DNA of 64,000 nt, from the NCBI GenBank assembly GCA_015680685.1, contig MNCI01023302.1, positions 337,675 through 401,674 of the forward strand, given 5' to 3'. The notes under the pieces are model-generated. The model did not search any database. It saw only the letters and a program-made list of their open reading frames with translations, and had not been told where the DNA came from. Every line of letters starts with the position of its first letter. Position 1 is the first letter of the stretch. The position numbers were made by a program, and so were the translations under genes. This DNA is from Gnetum montanum. Taxonomy: Eukaryota > Streptophyta > Gnetopsida > Gnetales > Gnetaceae. Of this stretch, positions 35,798 to 45,931 are shown piece by piece.

Positions 35798-36164
35798 GCG
35801 GGGTGTGGTCTCTCGAGCAACCGTTTGTGGGGTGTGGTCTCTCGAGCAACCGTCAGCATTCGCAGGGCTTGCCTAAGGTTTCGATGGAACCTAGCGGGCG
35901 AATCAAACTCTAAGAAAGTGGATCGTTCTGCGGTGCTGGAACCCTTGGCCGGCCATAGCAAATCCATGCTGTGGCTACGCAACAACTCAACGTCAACAAT
36001 CGCGCACTCTCTGGGCGCTTCTCAGGACGGAATTTCTACGCGTACGGACACAATCACTTCCCAGCCAAGCCTTTCAGCACTTCGAGGTCACCATTTCTTA
36101 TCTCTGGTTCACCTGGTGGGTACACCTAACCAAGAGACAAATTCGGTGAACACCGAGGGACTCA
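35798..36164 (-). promoter_or_regulatory. Pararetrovirus leader in copy C, arm 2 of the inverted repeat
   Basis: Arm 2 is 35,826-36,164. At its inner end a 25-bp unit GGGGTGTGGTCTCTCGAGCA… occurs twice at a 29-bp period (35,800 and 35,829), which is absent from arm 1. The inner end then joins the broken ORF1 of fragment B. Confidence 0.7.
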
Positions 36165-36651
36165 CGAAAAACAACACAGACAGCAGATAAGGAGCGATAC
36201 AGCGTGATAATTAAGCGGAGCGACGAAATAGCGGAGCAAAATGTTCATAAAGCCAAAGAATAACAACCGAAATATAGCATAGCAGTATTACAGCAAGACC
36301 AATAATCATTACAATAGATCTGAGACGATCATCGTCACAGTTACCCATACTGACTGATTTACAGATTCATAAGAAAGAACGAGAAAGCTAAGAAGAACTG
36401 ACTCACAACTTGCTACTTGTAGAGCTACTTTCCCATATACTGGGTTACACTTCTTGCCCATGACCCTGGGGAATGGGGTGCCTCTTATTTTATAGCTGTG
36501 AGGCTTACATAAGGACAAAAGGGAATATATTCGACCTTATCCTAAGGGAATACATTCGATCTTATCCGGAGGGAATATTCTTTGAGCATATTCGAATATT
36601 CTAAAGGAATATTCTGCGCATATATTCTAAAGGAATATATTCGTCCTTATC
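36165..36651 (-). promoter_or_regulatory. Pararetrovirus intergenic region with promoter
   Basis: On the minus strand a TATA box TATAAAATAAGAGG (36,494-36,481) lies about 160 bp downstream of the RT ORF stop. Between them (36,650-36,518) a unit with GGATAAGG and GAATATATTCC is repeated in full or part about six times. GATAAG is a known plant promoter element (GATA type) and pararetroviral promoters often carry repeated upstream elements. The sequence after the TATA box runs into the leader at 36,164. Confidence 0.6.
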
Positions 36652-38994
36652 TTAGTGGATAGCTTTCAATATTGCCTTATGAACACCGCAGATTTTGCCA
36701 CGTGTTTTAGCACAATCTGGACATTCCTTGATCAGCTTGGATAATTCGGATAGAACTGAGGCTGGTGATGACGTCACTTCTTCTGGCGGGAGAATTGGTT
36801 TGGGAACCAATTGCTCGTCTTCATACCATGAGATAGCGTCGAAGAAATTAATCCTCTGAAATGATAAACAAAGCTTGCTCTCCCATAGATTAGTTTCTAG
36901 GAGTAAATTAAAATAATTCATGGCATTTTCATTGGCGAATAGTGGTCGACGAATAAGCAGAATATTATCCAAAACCTCTTGAAGTTGAAGATGACTTAGG
37001 AGATTAGGCTCAAGTCGACTCCATCTAAGATTATTGACTAAGCAGTCAATTCTTCCAGCCATATTTATAAAGAAATCCACTGTAGGATAATTCTTAGTTG
37101 TACTTAGAGTAGATTCTCTAGGAAAAAACTGAATAATGAGTCTACACCATTTTACCCGTTCTTCAAGACTAGCTATAGGCCATGATTTCCATTCTTCAAT
37201 ATCTTGCAAGGGGTTCTGTGAAGAACTGCTTCCTTCTTGAGTAGGTTGCATCATTTTGATTTGAGGTTTTAATTCTCTAGTGAGTGCATTAGGTAGAAAA
37301 TTTACTGGTCCTGGAATCCTTTCAATGGAAAATTTATACTGAGCTAATAAGAACTGCCACCAAGCAAATCTTTGTAACTTTGGGGAAGGAGAGATCTTTC
37401 GCTTTAATAAGGCAGCTAAATTGGATGAATCAGTTCTCAGAATAAATGGATCTTCAATTAAGTAAATATGAAATTTTTCTAAACCTTTAATGGCGGCTAA
37501 AATTTCTTTTTCAGCTGGCCAGTAGTTCAATTCATTCTTTTGGAATGTTCCTGAAGCATATGCACATATCTCTTCTTGATTTGATCTTTTCTGTAGTAGA
37601 ACAGCAGCCCATGCATCATAACTTGCATCAGTATTTAGAACAAATGGACCCTTTAAAATAGGATTTAATGGTGGTAGGTTCTGGCATTCTTTCTTTAGCT
37701 GTCTTACCTGAGAAGATGCCTTATGCGTCCATTTGAAAGGTAACTGGTTTTTATACCATCTGATTTCATTTGTTTTTTCACTAAACTTTTCAATATGTCT
37801 AGATACATAATTTACACAACCAAGGAATCTTAAACACTGATCCTTATTTTCTAATTCATTTGGAAACTGACTAATTTTTTGTAACACATGTGGTTGCATG
37901 TGTATTTTTCCGTCTTTTAAGTGTACTCCTAAAAATTCAATTTCACCTTTTCCGATCTGAAACTTCTTAGGATCCTTGGATAACCCAATTCCATGATTTT
38001 TACAGATCTTAGCAAATTGTAGCAAATGCTGAACATGTTCTTGGATATTTTCAGAAAATATCAAGAAATCATCTATATAATTTGCAATAAATGATTGGTG
38101 GTTACCAAATATGGCATCCATCCTTGCTTGGAATTGAGACGGGGCATTTTTAAGTCCGAAGGGCATTACCTTCCATTCGAACAATCCTTGAGGCGTGCTA
38201 AAAGTTGTTTTGTGCCTGTCTTCATCTGCAATCTTAACTTGATGATATCCTGACTTACAATCAAATTTACTAAAAAAAGATTTAGCAGCCACCTTTTGAA
38301 TAAGGGATTCTTTGTTAGGTAGAGGCCATTTGATATCTACCGTGATAGCATTTAAAGGGATATAATTGATCACCATTCTGGCTTTTCCTCGTTTGATTTC
38401 AGCATGATTTCTGACTATAAAGCTTGAACAACAATAATTTGACTGAGATGGTTGTATCAAACCCTTCTTCAAAAACTCTTCAATCTGCTTACCAATTTCC
38501 TCTGTATCCATAGGATTTAACAAAATAGGCTTGCTTTGTACAGGAATATTATGAACTGTAGGGATATAAGCTACGGGACTATCTTTATCCCAAAATTCTA
38601 ATGGGTGATCACAACAGCATTCTTGTAAAGCCTTAAAACAGGGAACTAGATATCTTTCTTCAGTTGTAAGATTGATTTGTGCCTTTTTTAGGTGTTGGAT
38701 TGTTTTGTATTTGGCACTAGCAATTTCTTCCATTTCCTTTTGAGAAATTACTGTAGAGATACTAGGATTTGAGTTGAATTGTTTCACCTGTTGATGCTTA
38801 TTTTTGTGTAAAGCAGCTGGGATTCTTCCAATAATTATTTTTGGTCTCGGATCTTGTACTGGAGATGAACAAACTATCATTTCTTGTCCAACTGTATAAG
38901 GACCAAGGCTATCCATGAAATGTGCTCCTAAACCAATATTAAAACCACTATCTGAAACTTGCACAAAATTAGTTGTTCCCACATATTCATCATT
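36652..38994 (-). CDS. Pararetrovirus ORF2: protease end, reverse transcriptase and RNase H, 5' end lost in a gap
   Basis: Open from the single N at 38,995 to the stop at 36,652 (about 780 codons). The frame has no ATG at its start; it continues upstream into the gap. Order: end of the aspartic protease region (38,990-38,800), RT with FSKFDCKSGYHQVKIA (about 38,270), MPFGLKNAPSQFQARM (about 38,150) and the catalytic YIDDFLIF (38,080-38,057), then RNase H with NTDASYDAW (about 37,640), KEILAAIKGLEKFHIYL and RTDSSNLAALLKRK, and a C-terminal extension of about 200 residues. No integrase follows. All RT and RNase H catalytic residues I can locate are present. The protease active-site Asp must lie in the gap. 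Confidence 0.85.
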   Translation of the reverse strand, partial: NDEYVGTTNFVQVSDSGFNIGLGAHFMDSLGPYTVGQEMIVCSSPVQDPRPKIIIGRIPAALHKNKHQQVKQFNSNPSISTVISQKEMEEIASAKYKTIQHLKKAQINLTTEERYLVPCFKALQECCCDHPLEFWDKDSPVAYIPTVHNIPVQSKPILLNPMDTEEIGKQIEEFLKKGLIQPSQSNYCCSSFIVRNHAEIKRGKARMVINYIPLNAITVDIKWPLPNKESLIQKVAAKSFFSKFDCKSGYHQVKIADEDRHKTTFSTPQGLFEWKVMPFGLKNAPSQFQARMDAIFGNHQSFIANYIDDFLIFSENIQEHVQHLLQFAKICKNHGIGLSKDPKKFQIGKGEIEFLGVHLKDGKIHMQPHVLQKISQFPNELENKDQCLRFLGCVNYVSRHIEKFSEKTNEIRWYKNQLPFKWTHKASSQVRQLKKECQNLPPLNPILKGPFVLNTDASYDAWAAVLLQKRSNQEEICAYASGTFQKNELNYWPAEKEILAAIKGLEKFHIYLIEDPFILRTDSSNLAALLKRKISPSPKLQRFAWWQFLLAQYKFSIERIPGPVNFLPNALTRELKPQIKMMQPTQEGSSSSQNPLQDIEEWKSWPIASLEERVKWCRLIIQFFPRESTLSTTKNYPTVDFFINMAGRIDCLVNNLRWSRLEPNLLSHLQLQEVLDNILLIRRPLFANENAMNYFNLLLETNLWESKLCLSFQRINFFDAISWYEDEQLVPKPILPPEEVTSSPASVLSELSKLIKECPDCAKTRGKICGVHKAILKAIH

Positions 38995-39284
38995 NTCCCG
39001 TAGCTTATATCCCTACAGTTCATAATATTCCTGTACAAAGCAAGCCTATTTTATTAAATCCTATGGATACAGAGGAAATTTGTAAGCAGATTGAAGAATT
39101 TTTGAAAAAGGGTTTGATACAACCATCTCAGTCAAATTATTGTTGTTCAAGCTTTATAGTCAGAAATCATGTTGAAATCAAACGAGGAAAAGCCAGAATG
39201 GTGATCAATTATATCCCTTTAAATGCTGTCACNNNNNNNNNNNNNNNNNNNNNNNNNNNNNNNNNNNNNNNNNNNNNNNNNNNN
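38995..39284. other. Assembly gap region with an inverted RT piece
   Basis: A single N at 38,995 and 52 Ns at 39,233-39,284 enclose 237 bp (38,996-39,232) that is the reverse complement of 38,342-38,578 inside ORF2, with about three changes. It is either a true plus-strand viral piece or a wrongly placed contig. The junction of ORF1 and ORF2 in copy C is therefore unknown. Confidence 0.8.
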
Positions 39285-42125
39285 TCTTATCATAAGGGGT
39301 AATAAGAAACTTTGGTACCTTTTGGATTATCTTTGGAGGAGGTTCTTCATCGGATGAAGACTCTGTTTCAGTACCCGCTCTTGGAAGAACTTCTTTGCAG
39401 CCATAAGTGTTAGATATACTTGGATCTTTATCAGCATCTTCAGTATCCCATTTGTGATTTTCTTGAGATAAGTCAGAGACATTATCCATTTCATCAATCC
39501 ATCTTTTCATATCATCCCAATCATTTTCAGCAATTGGTTCTAACCTGTCATTAGTGTTTAAAGACATACTTTCTAACCATTCATCATCTGATATTGAAAG
39601 ATCAACAATACCTCGCATCATCTTTATGTTAGCTTCTGCTTCTGATATGGTAGTATAACTTGATTCTGATTCGGACGAAGTAGATTCCACTTCAATTTTA
39701 AAACATTCCTCTGAACAATTATCTGGATCTTCCACTAGTTCTAAATCAGGATTAGATTCAAAGAATGCTTTTACTTGGGAATGACTTTTAGATCTATTAT
39801 CTGGACAATCAAAAGCATAATGTCCTTGCTTTTTGCAATTGTAACAACTTACAGACTTCTTTTTGCCTGAAAATTTGCGTTTTTTTGCAAAGAATCTCCT
39901 TTTGAATTTTCTTCTTGGAACTGAAATGTGAGGTGGAGGTCTTCGTGTTCTTCTTTGGAACAAAGATCTTTTTGGGCGAACACCTTTTCTTCTTTTGCTG
40001 GGAGCTCTTGGCGGAGGACCAAAGGAATCAATGCCATCAAGATTAGAACAGACTTCTGCACTAGGAAGTAACTTTTGTAGAGAGACATTGTAGCAGGCAA
40101 ACTGTAATTCCTGTCTGACCATATGGACGATATCAGTAAAATATGTTAAACCAATATCAATGTCCTTTTCCAGAGCTTTGTAAAGCACCATTTGACCTAG
40201 TTTTGCAGGTAGGCTTCCAAGATATAAATAATTGATCATCTGATCTCTATGTAGGGCTAGTCTATATACTTCATTTCCATATTCAGCACTAAATTGCTCA
40301 AAATATCTTAAATATGTCAACTTCCGTTGACTTAATAATAGCTTATCTTTATATCTTAATTTTGATGAAAGATCAACAGTAAATTCAGTAACTAATGTTA
40401 CAAATACACCATGCAGACCTGTTTGAATCACTTGTTCTTGTTGTTCTGTAGTAGCACTTTCCCACCAATGCCGGATTTTACCAGCAGCTCTTGTAAATGC
40501 ACCGATGATTACGGTTCTTTCATCGATTCCTAGAATATGCATTGCGACCCGTAACTGATCTATCCATAATCTTAGAGCATGTAAGACTTCTTTTGGAGGT
40601 AGATAGTCGATGTCGATAACTGGAATTGATGCGTTCGGCCATTGTTGGAAGGCGGTGAAAGCTGGAGGTGGTTGTGTAGGAGGTCTTTGCCATGGTCTCG
40701 TGGGCTGTCTTCGTGCCATCATGATTCGTTGACATTCTGAAGATTTTGATTCTTTGTCACTTTCTTCACTTTCTTCTTTTAGTTTTTCTTCTGGAGGTGC
40801 CGATGGAGCTGGTGTTTGTGGTTGCTTTCCTTTCTTTTCAGCCATGAGCTTCTTTATTTTATCTAGGAGAACTTTATCTCGAACATCCACTTGCACCGTT
40901 GTTTTTGCTGGTTCTATTTTCGGAACTTCCTTTTCTGGAGCAGGCAATCGTAACTGATTTTCTAAGGTGAAAATCTCATGAAACTTGATTGTCTGATCTT
41001 TTTGCTGTTCTTTAAATTGAACTTTCTTTTGCTTTTGTTCCAGCCGTTGCTTTGTAATCTCCTCATATGCTATAAGATGCTCATTCATTTCTTTGGATAA
41101 TTGAACAACACTGTCATTAGCTCTATCAACCTTATCTTCAAGATTATCTACTTTATCTTCGATATTCTGAAAATGTTGAGTAGCGTAAGATGTCCAATGA
41201 ACTAAATAATTTAACTGTCTAGTTTCACCTTGCTGATCAGTAGTGCTATTTAGAGAATGTTCTAATAAATAACTACAATCAGCTCTAGTTTGAGGAGGAT
41301 CTTGTCTAGAAGCAGTTGTACTGTATGCAGCTAATGGTGGCCATCTTCCGCCACTAAGTAATTTTCGATCTCCATATTGCTTATAAGAGGTATTCTGAAA
41401 AAGATTAATACGATGCTGAAACATATATAGTGTACCTCTGGTATCAAAATTTGGAGAACTATTGCCTTCTTCTTTTGATGAGCTTCCTTTTTCAGAAAGT
41501 TTTCTGGGAGGCAAAACTGCTGGAGTAGCTTCTAGTGTGATTACGGCTGATCTACCAGATTGTTGGATTGGATATTGACTCCATCTCATTTTGGGCTTCT
41601 CATAGGTTTTGAATTCCTGATCTTGTAGTAAATGCTGAATTTGAGGAAAAGAATTGCAATAACCTGGTGTATTTATGCTTCTTCCACATTGCAGCAGATT
41701 TTGACTTCCTTTAGGGAACTGAACGCCCCATTTCAACTTATGATTCATTAAAATAGTGTTAGAGAGTTGAAAAGTTCCGCGGGCAGCAACTGCAGCATAA
41801 ACTGAGCCGGGTAATAATTCTATTCCATGAACTTCAACACAGATTAGTAAAGCACTAGTAATAAAATCATCAGCTAAAGCTAACTGATAATTTGGTTGTA
41901 CTGCACAAAGTGCATCAGAATCCAAAACACCTTGAAATTGACAAATTTTTGCCTTTTCCCAGGCAATTTCTGGACCTTGATTAATCCCATCACCAATAAC
42001 TCGGCTGTCAAGTAGAGTTACTACATATTCAGCAGCAATATTATAATTAAATTTGGGACTTACTAAAATATCTAATTGTCCGAGATGAACATAATTATGT
42101 CCCTGTTCCTTCCATTTTTCTACTT
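39285..42125 (-). CDS. Pararetrovirus copy C: ORF1 from movement domain to C-terminus, 5' truncated
   Basis: Open throughout. It begins in the movement domain at the right junction (42,125), then coiled coil (41,190-41,000), Pro/Lys-rich linker, coat region (about 40,740-40,030), a strongly basic stretch (39,990-39,850), and a zinc knuckle CYNCKKQGHYAFDC (39,846-39,805, CX2CX4HX4C). An acidic Ser/Glu-rich tail runs into the Ns. The first about 480 codons of ORF1 are absent. In the movement domain its single-base variants mostly follow A rather than B, without the stops of A. Confidence 0.85.
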
Positions 42126-42130
42126 GGCCG

Positions 42131-43206
42131 AGATTGATCTACAAGCTCTAGCCTAATGTTGCATTCCTTGAATGGTGGTAGGTCCCATGTTTGATATGTT
42201 TCATAAGATATCAAGTTTACTTTGGAGCCTAAGTCTAATAGAGCCTTGCATGGTAGACTCCTAGTTACTTGTAGATAGATCAAATGAATTCTTAGATCAA
42301 GTTTGTTCTTAGGGAGTGGTCTTACCTTAATCCAATCTATGATGATCTCTATAAGCATGACAATCTGTGTGTTTGGATTGGATGCTAGTGGAAGTTTGTT
42401 GATTTAAGGATTTGTTGTAGGAGAAGTTGGTCACAATGAAGCTCTAATTCTACTAGCCTTTTTAGGACTTGTCCTATAGAAAGGATGTTTCTTTATCTGG
42501 TCCTTAGGGCTGCTGGTAAGACCCTCTACTTGGATATTCACTGATTTGGTAGCTTTCTTTTGTTGTGGTTATGATGGTAATTCACCTTGTATAGTAGGTG
42601 GTGGCACTGGTAGTAGAGGTTTTTTTTTGTGATTTAAAAAATCAGTTGCTTATGGGTGCATGTACGAATCTGAGTTGGCCCTTGGTGGCATTGGTTGGTG
42701 GTATTCTGGCATATAATACTATGGATTTTGAATAGTAGCATTTGTTGGTGAGGTCAAACATTGGACATAGTATCCATAAGGATTAGGTAGTCAATATGGA
42801 TACTGTTGGCATGGTGATGGCATGGCCCAAAATTGAGGTTATTGGCACTGTTGATGCTACTGCTTCTGTAGCTATGGCAAAGCTCCACTAGGATAATATG
42901 TTAATTGGATGTTCTAATGGTAGTTACCTTGAGGATAAGATAAATGTTTGGGCATTTATTTTTAAAAAAATCTAGGGCTAAGTGCATATGCCCCTGTTTC
43001 TTATAAATGTATCATAATCAGATAACATCCCTTGGGATGTTCATAATGACACATAGAATAACCTTCCTCATTTGTAGAGTTGGTATTTGAGACCTCAGCT
43101 ACTGAAGAAACTTTTGCTTTTTGTCCAAAATCCTTCTTATTTCTTTTATTCTTTCATTTTATCAAGACTTTCTCTACTCTTTCCTTCATAATCTTTAATG
43201 CTATTT
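42131..43206 (-). repeat. Right copy of the 1,076-bp duplication flanking the pararetrovirus
   Basis: Repeats 29,654-30,729 with one observed change. A 5-bp filler GGCCG (42,126-42,130) separates it from the viral end. At 43,206 it continues without a break into the rest of E1 gag, so this is the copy joined to gag; the left copy is joined to protease and RT. Confidence 0.85.
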
Positions 43207-44901
43207 TACATCTTTCATTGATTGAGTCCCACATTTTTGCTACATGTGTTACTACATTAGCAATAGATTTCTGGATCAGTAGCATCTGTTTTTGGATTGC
43301 ATGGTCCAAGGTTTCTTCGTCTTGGGTATCACACACTTGTGCATATCTCTTTCTAATTGATGAACTTCTATTGTATTCTTTAGCTAATTCCCTTTTTCTT
43401 AGTTCACCTTCCCTTTTTTCCACTTGATTAATTAGTTGTTAGATATGATGGATGATCATTTTTGATAATCTTCCTTTGGTGTATACCCCAAGGATCTCTC
43501 TTGTTTTGCATTGCAGCACATCTACGATGTGCCTAAGCTATTCCTTTGCTAAAAATCCATGGCCTGGGCACCTATGTAGCAGTGAACAGTATCTACCCAT
43601 TATTGCATCAAGGATCTCATGAGTCCTTTTATTCCATTGTTGAGTTTGTTTTCTTAAGTTTGACACCCATGAATAGGATTGATATTTATTGTTAAAATGT
43701 TCAAGCATGGTACTCTAGCATCTGATGGATTCAAGTTCCAATGATCTATACTAGCTTTTCACCTCCTTTTCAAGTGTTCTAGGAAATAACTTTAACTTTC
43801 TCCAATCACTCACTATGTTTTGAAGGGCATAGACATCATGGAAAGCTTGAAGGTGATGCTGTCCATTAGCATTGTAGCCACCTTTAAATCTAGCATCTTA
43901 TTCATGTCTAGCCCTTTGATTTGATTATCCCTTACATGCTTTGTTAGCATGTAGATAGCTCCCTGAATGTTTATCATGCTTCAAGTTAGCATTAAGGTTT
44001 TATCATCATGGTCGAGTTTGTATGCTTTATTGTAGTGATGATATCTTTGTTGATCCTCTCTTATGTCCCTTCATCTCCTTCACTTATGTTCTTCATCTTA
44101 TGTATTAGAGTACCTCAAATATTGGTCATGATGATCATGAGTCCTTCTCTATTTCCTATTAGAGTCCCAGTACTTGTGTTGCCTCTTCTTAGAGTCCTCT
44201 GATTATCATGATGAGGTAGATGAGGTGGCAAGAGAATGATGCTAGCTTATTCTCCTTTCATGACTCTTGTATACTTCTATGTAGGATTTAGAAGGAATTC
44301 TTGGCCTAGAGTCCTACTTATACCTTAAGTCAACAACCTCTCCCTTAGGTATCTCTGCTAGAGTAAAATGAAGTTAGGCTTTGACACGTTCTTGAAGTTT
44401 GATGATAGGTGTTTTTGAAGACTCCTCATGGTTTTGTTGGAGTTGTTCTAAAATAAATGTATCAGCATCAAGTTCTTCCGGGATAATACAAGTATTGGCC
44501 TACTTCCCTTTACTATGTACATGTTTAATCTCCATGGAAGAATCCCTCATTATTTGCTCCTTTGTGGGTTCATAGAGTCTTGTCATGTATTGAGTCACAT
44601 AATACCCTTCTTGGATATGGTCCAAATGCATTCCCCTTAAGTCAGTTTGGAGCATGTTAAGTGCTACACATTCTAGAGGTAGGACTATGTTTCCTTGCAT
44701 GTCCCTTCATCTCATTTGATTATCTTGATGGAAGATGAAAGTGAAGTTTGGATGGTAAGGATCAATGTAAGCATAAGTGATGCTTGTATGCATTAGCATC
44801 CCCCATTCTTCTTCAACAATGATTCTATCACTACTTCTTCCTATCTCCTTTGTAGGTGATGGTTGTTCTTTGTTTGAAGCCATGTTATATCCATTAGACA
44901 T
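43207..44901 (-). pseudogene. E1 gag, degenerate
   Basis: From a possible ATG at 44,901 (MSNGYNMASNKEQPSP) on the minus strand, pieces 44,901-44,707 and 44,700-44,500 give the N-terminal part (YHPNFTFIFHQDNQMR, NIVLPLECVALNMLQ). The core is broken (43,900-43,450), and 43,423-43,154 gives KREGELRKRELAKEYNRSSS and a helical tail that crosses into the duplicated segment. It matches E3 gag (54,607-52,970) in order. Confidence 0.7.
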
Positions 44902-45005
44902 TATGTTTTAAGTATGATTTTCTTAGTGTTATGAATGTTAGATTTGAGTTTGTGTTTCAGATATAACAAATTTTGAGAAATCAAATACTTAGCATACATT
45001 GACTT

Positions 45006-45025
45006 ATCCTTGGCAATGATGCTAA
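45006..45025 (-). promoter_or_regulatory. E1 primer-binding site
   Basis: On the minus strand TTAGCATCATTGCCAAGGAT abuts the LTR end. All differences from the Athila tRNA-Asp-type site in the core are G to A or C to T. Confidence 0.5.
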
Positions 45026-45931
45026 TGAAGAATGATGGAGTATCCAACATCTAACCATAATAGTTATGAGTGTTCATGTGCAGCCCAGTAAAATTTTGTA
45101 GATAAGGCAATGTGGTTATGCTAGTAATTAGTTAAAGTTCATGATTGTTATCTTCCCACATGAGCTAGTAAAATCGATGCATATGGTGTAACTCACAGTG
45201 AGGTAGATGATGTATTGATGTTGTGGGGCCATAATTCTCCTAGTGAACATAAGGTAAAGTAAAGGTAATTCTAAGTCTAAGTTTAACTAAAATGGTAAAG
45301 GAATCTAATTTAGCGTCGGTAATGAGCATTTGATTATGAATTTCCATTCATACCTTAGACTTTATGTAACTACTACTAGGATTACCAAGTACCTCATTAC
45401 TGGACGTACCGAGTGATAGTACTACTAGGTTACTAAGCAGTTACACTTAAGTGCTCGAGATTAGTCACACTCATTCTGCTTAACAGTAGTAATGATAACA
45501 TATATTGAAAGTAAATCAATAACTAGGAAAAATAGTAAACATTAAGCTAAGTCAAAGCAAGGAAATTATTCTAAGTGTAAATAGTAAAGACTAAATGATG
45601 TTGCAATGATGAAAAGTAATCTCAATCTTTATTTCTGTGCATGAAATGTGTCCAAGTACATCTCATTCAAATAAAGACTCTATTCAATTACTAAACATCA
45701 CATTGTCGACATACACTCCTAAGTGCTAAGTGCTAAAATTGAGAAAACAAACTAACATGCTTTTGCTAAAGTGTGAAATAAAACTATCTGTGGACCATGT
45801 ATCTAAGTGTCGTATTTATAGGCCCACACGTGTCTGCAATATTGGATATGTGACATTGTAGCTTGTGCCTAGATATTAGGGATATGATATCATGGCTTTG
45901 ATATCATTACTGCCAAAATTTCAATTTATCA
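45026..45931 (-). repeat. E1 5' LTR
   Basis: The left end TGAAGAATGATGGAG matches the LTR end of E3 (TGATGAGTGGTGAGG) apart from transitions. TATA box TATAAATACG on the minus strand (45,820-45,811). Right end ...TTATCA at 45,931. The segment 45,305-45,931 pairs with 1-626. Confidence 0.75.

Larger units (their letters stand above)
30730..42130. mobile_element. Endogenous pararetrovirus insertion (Caulimoviridae, petuvirus/florendovirus-like layout)
   Basis: An 11.4-kb block with viral sequence in three main pieces: A (30,730-32,564, plus), B (32,565-35,797, plus) and C (42,125 down to 35,798, minus), and a small plus-strand RT piece at 38,996-39,232. Evidence for the family: a 30K-type movement domain, a coat region with a basic stretch and CCHC knuckle, an RT with YIDD plus RNase H, no integrase, a tRNA-Met primer site in the leader, and a non-LTR layout. 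The codon and base composition and the near absence of stops set it apart from the decayed E1 around it, so it arrived much later. Genus is uncertain. Confidence 0.85.
1..45931 (-). mobile_element. E1: outermost Athila-like Ty3/gypsy retrotransposon, nested and interrupted
   Basis: The LTR at 45,026-45,931 and the partial LTR at 1-626 align end to end (position 1 matches 45,305; 626 matches 45,930-45,931), both oriented to the minus strand. Between them on the minus strand lie a primer-binding site, gag, protease, RT, RNase H, integrase, spacer and a third ORF in the order expected of an Athila-type element. By eye roughly 15-20% of LTR positions differ, so the element is old. It is interrupted by a SIRE-like copia element, a block of unknown origin, and the pararetrovirus. 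All its genes are broken. Its left target duplication lies outside the window. That the two ends are one element is inferred from LTR pairing and from complementary content. Confidence 0.75.

Noticed and set aside
32565-36164. 339-bp inverted repeats around fragment B as terminal repeats of a DNA transposon
   Set aside because: No transposase or target duplication, and both arms are explained as viral leader in opposite copies.
32744-36190. One uninterrupted 1,148-codon plus-strand frame
   Set aside because: It starts inside the leader and its last about 130 codons are the inverted leader of copy C read by chance. Only the part to 35,797 is viral polyprotein.
38973-39302. Short plus-strand frame through the N gaps
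   Set aside because: Made of an inverted RT piece and Ns; not a gene.
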